From an uncultured Muribaculaceae bacterium (lineage in GTDB: Bacteria; Bacteroidota; Bacteroidia; Bacteroidales; Muribaculaceae), in assembly GCA_947177435.1 (NCBI GenBank), contig CAMWUM010000150.1:1-5553 (forward strand): DNA of 5,553 nucleotides. Direction: 5' to 3'. The translations under genes and the position numbers were made by a program. Within the stretch, counting starts at the first letter, position 1, and each line of letters begins with the position of its first letter. This document shows positions 1-5,553 of this stretch, one piece after another. The notes under the pieces were generated by a model, which worked only from the letters and a program-made list of their open reading frames with translations, had not been told where the DNA came from and searched no databases.

Positions 1-787
1 TGGTGATGCAGGTGTTGGTCTGGGTGGCTACGCCGGTGATGGTGAGCTCCTGCCAGTCGGTGGTGACGGGCACCTTGATGAGTTCGTCGGCGCCGTCCAT
101 GCGGATGGGGAGGCTGACATTCTTGCTGCCCTTGATGTAAATGCGGGTCTGATAGGTGGTGCCCACCTCGGTCTGAGCGTCCTCAACGATGTAGAACTTG
201 TGGTTCTTGTTGGAGCACTCGGCGTGCAGCACGCCGTCGACGATGGTGGCCGAGAACTTGCCGATGCTGTTGAAGGGAACCTCGGTCATGCCCTCGAAAT
301 CATAGCGCACGTCGCTGATGAAGTCATCGTAGCCAATCTCTACCTTGTGGTCAGCCAGCAGGCTGTTGAGGTAGGTCTTGTTCTGCTGGGCGTGCCAGGC
401 CAGGGTGTGGCCATAGACAGAGATGCCGGTGCCTTCGGTGGCGTCGAGGAAGTCGGTGATGGTGCCGAAGTTCATGGTGCCGTCGTCGCCGACAACAGAA
501 GCGTACTTCATGGCGTTGCCGAGAGTGACCTCGTCAAAGTTGGCGTTGGCCACGCGATAAACTATGCCGCGAGCGGAATAGTCGGTGGCGCCGAGGGCGC
601 ACCCCAACTTGAAGTTGGGGTATGCTCCGCGGTCGATGTAGCTCTTGAGGTTGTCCCACGAGTTGAGGGCCTCCACCTCGGTGAGGCTTTCGGGCTTCTC
701 CACAACGAAGACGGTCTCCTTCTCATCGCACGATGCAAGGAAAGTGCCCACGGCGAGGATAGCCAAAAGCTTGTTATAGGTTTTCAT
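1..787 (-). CDS. xyn10C: GH10 endo-1,4-beta-xylanase lipoprotein with inserted CBM, N-terminal part
   Basis: Probable secreted, lipid-anchored endo-xylanase that cuts the beta-1,4-xylan backbone. The frame is open from ATG at 787 to the window edge (262 codons, no stop), so the 3' end is missing. The protein starts MKTYNKLLAI and has a lipobox LASC with the lipidated Cys at 20, followed by DEKE, an acidic surface-export signal. Residues about 58-145 match the first strands of the GH10 barrel: FKLGCALGATD (59-69), NFDEVTLGNAMK (83-94) and GHTLAWHAQ (126-134), the last being the classic GH10 HTLxWH motif. From about residue 150 the sequence leaves GH10 and resembles a CBM4/9-type beta-sandwich (YDFEGM, then TYQTRIYIKG and WQELTITG). 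This is the split-GH10 architecture of Prevotella Xyn10C and Bacteroides homologues. Both catalytic glutamates should lie after the insert, outside the window, so activity cannot be verified here. The usual Glu before N91 is Gly90. The gene starts 19 bases after the xusE-like stop. The family call is firm; the exact symbol rests on architecture and synteny. Confidence 0.9.
   Translation of the reverse strand, partial: MKTYNKLLAILAVGTFLASCDEKETVFVVEKPESLTEVEALNSWDNLKSYIDRGAYPNFKLGCALGATDYSARGIVYRVANANFDEVTLGNAMKYASVVGDDGTMNFGTITDFLDATEGTGISVYGHTLAWHAQQNKTYLNSLLADHKVEIGYDDFISDVRYDFEGMTEVPFNSIGKFSATIVDGVLHAECSNKNHKFYIVEDAQTEVGTTYQTRIYIKGSKNVSLPIRMDGADELIKVPVTTDWQELTITGVATQTNTCIT
2..340 (-). other. 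Putative CBM4/9-type module inserted in the GH10 barrel (partial)
   Basis: Residues about 150-262 of the xylanase do not continue the GH10 fold after HTLAWH. They read as a beta-rich module: an opening YDFEGM, a segment with SNKNHKFYIVEDA, then TYQTRIYIKG and a DWQELTITG strand, which is the usual pattern of CBM4/9-type jelly rolls. In known Bacteroidota homologues one or two such modules sit inside the GH10 barrel and bind xylan. The module runs past the window edge, so its C-terminal boundary and the number of modules cannot be seen. The start at residue 150 is approximate. The assignment rests on pattern, not on an alignment. Confidence 0.65.
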
Positions 788-806
788 GCTAAAAAGTCTG
801 ATTTAA
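788..806 (-). promoter_or_regulatory. Short translation leader of the GH10 gene
   Basis: This is the 19-base gap between the TAA of the XusE-like gene and the xylanase ATG, about 26% GC within GC-rich coding DNA. It has no Shine-Dalgarno sequence. The ten bases before the ATG read ACTTTTTAGC, so the leader is T-rich, unlike the A-rich leaders of the two genes upstream. A at -3 is kept, but -6 is T. There is no promoter motif or hairpin, so translation must depend on the operon transcript. Confidence 0.5.
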
Positions 807-1886
807 TTACTTAATGACGTATTCGAAGGTCTCAAACTTGCTCTGGCGGTCGCGAGAGACGAGGGTCTCCTTGACGCTGACGGTGAGCGTGGCGGTCTCG
901 CCGGTGGCAAGGTTGGCTACGTAAGGCACGGTGTAGGTGAAGTCGAGCTCCATCTTGTCGCGCTCGAGAGCGCCCCAAGCCTGGCCTGCGCCGTGGTAGG
1001 TGTACTTGCCCGAGCCGGTGACGGTGGCGCCTTCGGTCTCGGTCGAGAACGAGATGGTGCCGTCGTTGGCGATGGTGAGGATTACGTCAACCGAGGGGTT
1101 TGCCTCGCCCAGGGTGCCGTCGGCGTTGGTGATGGTGATGGCGTTCTCCTGCACGTAGTGGCACTGGTTGAGGCTCTTGGAGGTGAGGTAGTGGATTTCC
1201 TCGTTCTCCCACCAGCCCTGCGAGTCTTCGTGCTTGGTGGTGACGCCGTCCTTGGTGACTTCGCCGCGGCTCAGCCATGTGCCGTGCCACTGGTTCTTGT
1301 ACTTGATGCCATAGAGGGTGTAGTTCCTAGGCAGCACGTCCCATGCAGAGGCGTCGAGGATGTTGGGCTCGAAACCCTCCTTGAGGGTGCCGCTGAGGAT
1401 AGAATCGCTGGCGGCGGTCAGGCGCACGGGGATGACGTAGCAAACGTCAACAGCCTCGGGATCGGCGAAGAAAGCGTCGGTGAGCTTGATGTCGATGCCG
1501 CCCATGACGCTGCCCTTGTTGATGTAGATGCGCTTGGGGTCGCTGGTGATCTGGTAGTGGCTGGCGGGGAGAGCCTTGACGGGGGTGCCGTCAACGTACT
1601 CGAGGCCCTCGACCAGCGAGTTGTCAATCACGTAGGCTGCCCAGCGGTTGCTCTTGTTGGAGTTGACACCGCCCATGGTGGCGTAGATGACGAAACGGTG
1701 CTCGTTGTCCCACGTCACATCGTACTCGCCGTCCTCGCCCAGAGTGATGCTCTGGACGGGGGCCTGGGTGGCGAAGTAGATGGTCTGGTATTCAAAGTCG
1801 GGGAAGAGCTGCTCCTGGTTTTGGCAAGAAGCGAGGCCAAGCACGGCTGCGGCGCCCGACATGATAGCTATAAGTGATTTGTTCAT
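807..1886 (-). CDS. xusE: XusE-like glycan-binding lipoprotein (DUF1735-type N-terminal region)
   Basis: Complete 359-residue lipoprotein, probably a xylan-binding accessory protein of the outer membrane. The signal peptide MNKSLIAIMSGAAAVLGL ends in lipobox LASC with Cys21. The next residues are QNQEQ, a weaker acidic export signal than in the neighbours. Residues about 34-170 fit a DUF1735-type domain: YQTIYFATQAPVQ, the GGVNSNKSNR segment, LPASHYQITSD, the INKGSVMGGIDIKLTDAFF segment and CYVIPVRLTAASDSI. From about residue 185 (YTLYGIKYKNQWHGTW) a second domain, possibly of the DUF5627 type, continues to the end, with exposed-looking aromatics at W200, W204, W225 and W226. No catalytic motif is recognised. 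Its place between susD and the GH10 gene matches xusE of the Prevotella xylan cluster and the corresponding Bacteroides gene, considered a surface glycan-binding protein. It starts 28 bases after the susD stop with an A-rich leader. Lipoprotein identity and synteny are solid; ligand and function are inferred. Confidence 0.85.
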   Translation of the reverse strand: MNKSLIAIMSGAAAVLGLASCQNQEQLFPDFEYQTIYFATQAPVQSITLGEDGEYDVTWDNEHRFVIYATMGGVNSNKSNRWAAYVIDNSLVEGLEYVDGTPVKALPASHYQITSDPKRIYINKGSVMGGIDIKLTDAFFADPEAVDVCYVIPVRLTAASDSILSGTLKEGFEPNILDASAWDVLPRNYTLYGIKYKNQWHGTWLSRGEVTKDGVTTKHEDSQGWWENEEIHYLTSKSLNQCHYVQENAITITNADGTLGEANPSVDVILTIANDGTISFSTETEGATVTGSGKYTYHGAGQAWGALERDKMELDFTYTVPYVANLATGETATLTVSVKETLVSRDRQSKFETFEYVIK

Positions 1887-1914
1887 TGTCTTGTGTTTGT
1901 TTTAGGTAAGTTAA
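1887..1914 (-). promoter_or_regulatory. A-rich translation leader of the XusE-like gene
   Basis: This is the 28-base gap between the susD TAA and the next ATG, about 29% GC. The last 17 bases before the ATG are nearly free of G and T (AAAACAAACACAAGACA), with A at -3 and -6. This suits the unstructured, A-rich initiation regions used in Bacteroidota instead of a Shine-Dalgarno sequence. No TAnnTTTG-type promoter element and no terminator hairpin is visible, which supports co-transcription. Confidence 0.5.
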
Positions 1915-3690
1915 TTACCAGCCCTTGTTCTGCTTGAGCTCGCTGAACTTGAGCACCTCGCTGTAGGGGATGGGGCCGTAGTTCATGTGCTCGCCGTACT
2001 GGCGGTTCTCTACGTCGATTACCTCATAGAATACGCCTGCGGGGCCGGCCTCGATGCTCATGCCGGTGACGGTCTCGTTGAGCGGGGCCATCCAGCGGCG
2101 GAGATCCCAGAAGCGGTGGCCTTCGAACGAGAGCTCGATGCGGCGCTCGTTGCGGATGAGCTCGCGCATCTTGTCCTTGTCGCCCTTGATGCTCTCAAGG
2201 TAGGCGTCATTGCCGGCGCCGACGCCGGCGCGGGCGCGGATGGCCTTGATCACGTCATAGGCCGAGTAAGCCTGGTTGCCCTTGCCGGTGGGGCCGTAAG
2301 CCTCGTTGGCAGCCTCAGCGTAGGTGAGGAACATCTCGGTGTAGCGGATGCGGGGGGTGTAGTGGTTCTGCTCGGTCTTGGCGCTGGGGTCAAGGCTGAT
2401 GTCCTGGCGCATGAGCTTCTTGAGGTAGTAGCCGGTGCGGGTCGACTTGCCGTTGACCTTGTTGAGGGCGTCGTTGGTCGAGCCGTTGGCTGCGGTGTTG
2501 ATGGTGGTGTTGGTCAGACCGGCCTGGCTGCCGTTGTAAAGAACGTAGGTGGCAAGGCGGGGGTCGCGGCCTGAGTAGGGATCGTTCTTGCTATAGCCCG
2601 AGCGCGAGTCGGTGATGGGATAGCCGTTGGCCATCGGGAAAGCGTCAACGAAGTTCTGCGAGGGGTTGATGCGGCCGTTGCCGTAGAGCGTGGGGGGATA
2701 GTTTTCGCTCTCGGTGCCGTTGCCCTTGCCGCGCTCGCCGGCCCAGAGGACTTCGAGGGGCAGGTCGGCCATACGCAGGTTCTCGATGTCGTCGACATTG
2801 CAGTACCAGGTGTAGCCGGTGGGGTCAACGCCCTGCACGCCGCCTACGCGGTTGATGACAGTGGCAGCGCTCTTGGCAGCGTCCTCCCAGGTGATGCCGG
2901 AGCCGTTGGCGAAGCGAGGGCTGGCGCCCATCAGGTCGAGCTTGGCGAGGAAGGCCTCAACGATGTGGCCGTCGATACGGCCTACGAAGTTGGTGCCGAA
3001 CACGCGGTTGACGTTGTTGATGTTGGTCTCGGGATAGCGAGCGTGGAGGCGCTCCATCTCGTCGGTCTTGCCGTACTGCAGGGGCAGCAGCTCGAGAGCC
3101 TTGGCGGCGTCGGCGCGCATGGCGTCTACGCACTCGGCGAAGGTGTTGCGCGGAGCGTTGAAGTTGCTGGCCTGGGTCTCGGGCTCGGTGACGATGGGCA
3201 CGCCAAGGAGCTCACCGTCGGCGGTGTAGCCGGCGTGGGCCTCAAGCAGGTAGTACATGTACATGGCGCGCAGGGCGTAAGCCTCGCCCATTTCGCGGTC
3301 GCAGTACATCTTGTTGAGGGTCTCGTTGGTGTTCCAAGCCACCTTCTCGGCGTTGGCCAGGAAGAGGTTGAGGTACTGGATGGCCGCGCGGCAGTTCTGC
3401 CAGCGCTCGGTGGGGTTGTTGTCTGCACGCCAGGTGCCGGCAGCCAGACGGCGCCACGAGTTGTCGGCGTCGTTGCTGACGGCGTCGTCAGTGGCGACCT
3501 CGCTCCAGGGGTACGAGCCGATGGGAATGCGGGTGTAGGCGTTGGCCAGAATGCCCTCGGCGTAGCTGGGGTTGTTGTACATGTACTCAAGACCCAGGTT
3601 GTTCTCCTGTGCAGGTTCAAACAAGTCGTCGCAGCTGGTGAGCGCAAGGCATGCGCCGGCGATGGCCAATGTTGAAACTATCTTTTTCAT
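1915..3690 (-). CDS. susD: SusD/RagB-family glycan-binding lipoprotein
   Basis: Complete 591-residue SusD homologue, usual for the family. It is the surface lipoprotein that lids the SusC barrel and delivers oligosaccharides to it. The signal peptide MKKIVSTLAIAGACLAL is followed by lipobox TSC with Cys20 and then DDLFEP, an acidic surface-export signal. The N-terminal helical part includes YMYNNPSYAEGILANAYTRI (about 41-60) and EAYALRAMYMYYLLE, the SusD TPR-like helices. The C-terminal part has INPSQNFVDAFP (341-352), GRDPRL (374-379), RYTEMFLTYAEAANEAYG (about 450) and the family hallmark 511-533, which contains RNERRIEL and GHRFWDLRRW. The ATG at 3690 gives an intact signal peptide and lies 24 bases after the susC stop. 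By synteny with the downstream XusE-like and GH10 genes the ligand is probably xylan or xylo-oligosaccharides, which would make this XusD. Ligand residues cannot be assigned from sequence alone. Confidence 0.95.
   Translation of the reverse strand: MKKIVSTLAIAGACLALTSCDDLFEPAQENNLGLEYMYNNPSYAEGILANAYTRIPIGSYPWSEVATDDAVSNDADNSWRRLAAGTWRADNNPTERWQNCRAAIQYLNLFLANAEKVAWNTNETLNKMYCDREMGEAYALRAMYMYYLLEAHAGYTADGELLGVPIVTEPETQASNFNAPRNTFAECVDAMRADAAKALELLPLQYGKTDEMERLHARYPETNINNVNRVFGTNFVGRIDGHIVEAFLAKLDLMGASPRFANGSGITWEDAAKSAATVINRVGGVQGVDPTGYTWYCNVDDIENLRMADLPLEVLWAGERGKGNGTESENYPPTLYGNGRINPSQNFVDAFPMANGYPITDSRSGYSKNDPYSGRDPRLATYVLYNGSQAGLTNTTINTAANGSTNDALNKVNGKSTRTGYYLKKLMRQDISLDPSAKTEQNHYTPRIRYTEMFLTYAEAANEAYGPTGKGNQAYSAYDVIKAIRARAGVGAGNDAYLESIKGDKDKMRELIRNERRIELSFEGHRFWDLRRWMAPLNETVTGMSIEAGPAGVFYEVIDVENRQYGEHMNYGPIPYSEVLKFSELKQNKGW
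2212..2229. repeat. GC-only inverted repeat inside susD
   Basis: A perfect 7-base inverted repeat, GCCGGCG, four-base spacer CCGA, then CGCCGGC. It lies in the susD reading frame where the protein reads IRARAGVGAGN, a segment usually conserved in SusD proteins. It could form a stable stem in the mRNA. There is no U-tract, so it is not a terminator. Codon choice for Arg, Ala and Gly in GC-rich DNA is the simplest explanation. Confidence 0.4.
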
Positions 3691-3714
3691 GTTTGTTTTC
3701 AGGAATTAATAGGA
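3691..3714 (-). promoter_or_regulatory. A-rich translation leader of susD
   Basis: This is the 24-base gap between the susC TAA and the susD ATG, about 29% GC. It ends in GAAAACAAAC directly before the ATG, giving A at -2, -3, -4 and -6. There is no Shine-Dalgarno sequence, promoter motif or hairpin. The short spacing is typical of susC-susD pairs, which are transcribed together. Confidence 0.5.
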
Positions 3715-5553
3715 TTAGAAATCGACTTTCACGCCGAAGTTGTAGTTGCGGCACTGAGGAGCCGAACCGATGTTGGTCTCCTGGTACTTGCGCTCTTCGC
3801 GATAGAAGCCGGCCAGGTTGGCGCCGTAGACGTACAGCTGCAGGCCCTTGACGAACTTGTGGTCAAACCAGCGCTGGGGGAAGTCGTAGGTGAGCTGGAT
3901 CTTGTCGATCAGGAAGGCGTCGGTGCTGTACATCCAGAAGTCGGAGGTGACGAAGTTGAGCTCGCCGCCCTGGGTGGTCAGACGGGGATAGGTGGCCTTG
4001 TCTGCGGTCTCCGGAGTCCAACGTCCGCGCACGATCGAGGTGTACTTGCGGTTGCCGTATACGTGAGCGTTGAGATTGTCCTTGAGGCCGTTGCCGCCGA
4101 TGCGGGCGTGGCCGGCGGCGAAGAGGGTGAAGCCCTTGTAGCCGACGCTCAGGTTGACGCCGAGAGTCCAGGGAGCGGCCCAGTTGCCGATGATCACGTT
4201 GTCCTTGCCGTCGATTACGCCGTCGCCGTTCTGGTCCTTGTACTTGAGGTCGCCAGGCTTGGTGTTCTTGTTGATGACAGCCGAGTTGGCGATTTCATCT
4301 TCGCTCTGGAAGAATCCGAGGCACTCGTAGCCGCGCATTGCGGAGCCGAGGGCGCCCTCAGTGCGGAGCCAGTCGTACTCAACGTTCTCGTCCCAGCGGG
4401 TGTTCTTGCTGGTGACGTACATGCCGTTGAAGCCCATGCCGAAGCTTACGTCGTTGCCGAAGTTCTTGGCATAGTTGATGCCCCAGTCAAAGCCGGTGTA
4501 GCGGGTGTTGTTGTAGTTGATGTAGGGACGCATGTCGCTCTCAGGCCAGTAGGTCTGGAAGTAGCTGGGGAACACGGTCGAGGGGATGCACAGCTGACCG
4601 TCCTTGTGGCTCTGGAAGAAGTCAGCCTGGAGATTGAGGGTGTTGTCGAAGAACGCGCCCTGCAGGCTGACGGTCACCTCCTTGCGCTTGATGAAGGTGA
4701 GGTCCTTGTTGCCGCCGCGGCGGTAGTCGGTGGTCTGCATAGCGTTGTTCACCTCGCTCCAGCCCCACCATGCGCCGGTGGCGGTGAAGATGTCCTGGTA
4801 CATGTAGTACTTCTCGATGTCGAGGTCCTGGTTGATGACGCTGTAGCCGGCAGAGAGCTTGAGTTCGTTGATCCAGTTCATCGAGGGGTTGTCCTTGATG
4901 AAGCTTTCCTGGCTCAGACGCCAAGCAGCGCTGGCGGTGGGAGAGAAGGCGGTGCGGTTGCCGGCGGGCAGCTTGGTCGAGTACACCTCGGCGCCGCTGA
5001 ACTCTACGTAGTAACGCTGGTCATAGTTGTAGGTGGCAGTCAGGCCAAGGTTGGTGTTCGACACGCGGTGGTAGTCACCTGCATTGGTCTGCTGGTAGCC
5101 ATTAGCAAGCAGCATTGCATAGATGTTGTGCTTCTCGGCGAAGGTGCGCTTGTAGTCAAAGTAGGCGTTGAAGGCCATGATCTGGCGCTCGCTCGAGCCG
5201 GAGATGTTCTGAGTGGCGTTGCGCTTGTCGAGGTTGTAGGGAGTGAGGGCGGTGATCATGTCGTAGCCCAGAGCGTTGTCCCAAGTAGCCTCATAAGTGC
5301 GGTACTCATTGGTGATAGAGGTGTTGTAGGTGGTCGAGTAGTCCACACCGTACATCACACGGAAGCCAAGGCCCTCGGTGATGCGGCTCAGGTCGAGCTT
5401 GATGCCGGCGTCAAACTGCAGCTGGCGGCTGGTGAACTTGTTCCAGCCGGCGGCGTACATGGCGGCGAAGGGGTTGGTCTGGTAGAGCTGAGTGCCGCCC
5501 AGGAGGTACTTGCCGTCGATGACGTAAGGCGAGTTGTTAATATAGGTGTAGGC
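3715..5553 (-). CDS. susC: SusC/RagA-family TonB-linked outer membrane transporter, C-terminal part
   Basis: C-terminal 612 residues of a SusC-type TonB-dependent transporter, which imports oligosaccharides across the outer membrane with its SusD partner. The frame is open to the window edge: 31 further codons (AYTYINNSPYV...) precede the first in-frame ATG at 5460, so that ATG is internal and the real start lies upstream of the window. SusC proteins are usually about 950-1100 residues, so the signal peptide, N-terminal extension, TonB box and plug are outside. What remains is beta-barrel: many alternating aromatic strands, then KPGDLKYKD plus NGDG at visible residues 432-451, a conserved acidic SusC loop. 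These are followed by NWAAPWTLGVNLS, TDAFLIDKIQLTYDFP (about 544-560) and LYVYGANL. The C-terminus is NFGVKVDF, with the terminal Phe expected for outer membrane barrel insertion. susD follows after 24 bases. Synteny suggests XusC, a xylo-oligosaccharide importer, but the barrel itself does not reveal specificity. Confidence 0.94.
   Translation of the reverse strand, partial: AYTYINNSPYVIDGKYLLGGTQLYQTNPFAAMYAAGWNKFTSRQLQFDAGIKLDLSRITEGLGFRVMYGVDYSTTYNTSITNEYRTYEATWDNALGYDMITALTPYNLDKRNATQNISGSSERQIMAFNAYFDYKRTFAEKHNIYAMLLANGYQQTNAGDYHRVSNTNLGLTATYNYDQRYYVEFSGAEVYSTKLPAGNRTAFSPTASAAWRLSQESFIKDNPSMNWINELKLSAGYSVINQDLDIEKYYMYQDIFTATGAWWGWSEVNNAMQTTDYRRGGNKDLTFIKRKEVTVSLQGAFFDNTLNLQADFFQSHKDGQLCIPSTVFPSYFQTYWPESDMRPYINYNNTRYTGFDWGINYAKNFGNDVSFGMGFNGMYVTSKNTRWDENVEYDWLRTEGALGSAMRGYECLGFFQSEDEIANSAVINKNTKPGDLKYKDQNGDGVIDGKDNVIIGNWAAPWTLGVNLSVGYKGFTLFAAGHARIGGNGLKDNLNAHVYGNRKYTSIVRGRWTPETADKATYPRLTTQGGELNFVTSDFWMYSTDAFLIDKIQLTYDFPQRWFDHKFVKGLQLYVYGANLAGFYREERKYQETNIGSAPQCRNYNFGVKVDF

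Noticed and set aside
200..814. Open frame of 204 codons on the plus strand at the left end
   Set aside because: It lies antisense to the GH10 gene, whose lipoprotein signal and HTLAWH motif are unmistakable. The plus-strand translation is Val/Gly-rich with no motif.
993..1877. Open frame of 294 codons on the plus strand, antisense to the XusE-like gene
   Set aside because: Same artefact of GC-rich codon use: Gly/Val/Asp-rich translation without recognisable domains, entirely covered by the real minus-strand gene.
1987..2574. Open frame of 195 codons on the plus strand, antisense to the SusD C-terminus
   Set aside because: The opposite strand encodes the conserved SusD C-terminal motifs. 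The antisense product is Ala/Gly/Val-rich and unrecognisable.
2965..3675. Long open frame of 236 codons on the plus strand, antisense to susD
   Set aside because: The translation is low-complexity Val/Gly/Ala-rich and lies opposite a complete, well-conserved SusD gene. Strong G/C bias at third positions removes stops from the antisense frame. It has no family motif.
3691..3714. Possible promoter or terminator between susC and susD
   Set aside because: Only 24 AT-rich bases, with no TAnnTTTG element and no hairpin. It is better explained as a translation leader within an operon.
5458..5460. ATG as the start of the SusC-type gene
   Set aside because: The frame stays open upstream to the window edge with barrel-like sequence, there is no signal peptide after this ATG, and the protein would lack the plug domain. 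It is an internal Met.
1..5553. CRISPR array, tRNA or rRNA, insertion sequence, attachment site or phase-variation inverted repeat
   Set aside because: Coding sequence fills almost all of the window, and the three gaps are under 30 bases. I saw no direct-repeat arrays, transposase motifs or RNA-gene signatures.

Overview
The window is a segment of a Bacteroidota (most likely Bacteroidales) polysaccharide utilisation locus. All four genes lie on the minus strand, so transcription runs from position 5553 towards position 1. The phylum is indicated by a SusC/SusD pair, by lipoprotein signal peptides with acidic residues after the cysteine, and by AT-rich leaders with no Shine-Dalgarno sequence. 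The coding DNA is GC-rich, with mostly G or C in third positions. That is high for Bacteroides and would suit a GC-rich Bacteroidales lineage, but the genus cannot be settled from this window.

Layout in order of transcription: (1) the C-terminal 612 residues of a SusC-type TonB-dependent transporter (3715-5553, 5' end outside the window); (2) a complete 591-residue SusD-type glycan-binding lipoprotein (1915-3690); (3) a complete 359-residue lipoprotein with a DUF1735-type N-terminal region and an uncharacterised C-terminal region (807-1886), which matches XusE in position and architecture; (4) the first 262 residues of a lipoprotein GH10 endo-xylanase (1-787, 3' end outside the window). In the xylanase the catalytic barrel is interrupted after the HTLAWH motif by what looks like a CBM4/9-type carbohydrate-binding module. 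The gaps between genes are only 24, 28 and 19 bases. No terminator or promoter is visible in them, so the four genes are probably one operon with its promoter upstream of position 5553.

The order transporter, SusD, XusE-like lipoprotein, GH10 with inserted CBM is the core xylan utilisation system (xusC-xusD-xusE-xyn10C) known from Prevotella and Bacteroides. The inferred working scheme is that the GH10 and the two binding lipoproteins sit on the cell surface, the xylanase cuts xylan, XusD and XusE capture the chains, and the SusC barrel imports the oligosaccharides using TonB energy. I see no previously undescribed system. The points most worth following are the uncharacterised C-terminal region of the XusE-like protein, a Glu-to-Gly change in the -2 subsite motif of the GH10, and differences between the lipoprotein export signals and translation leaders.
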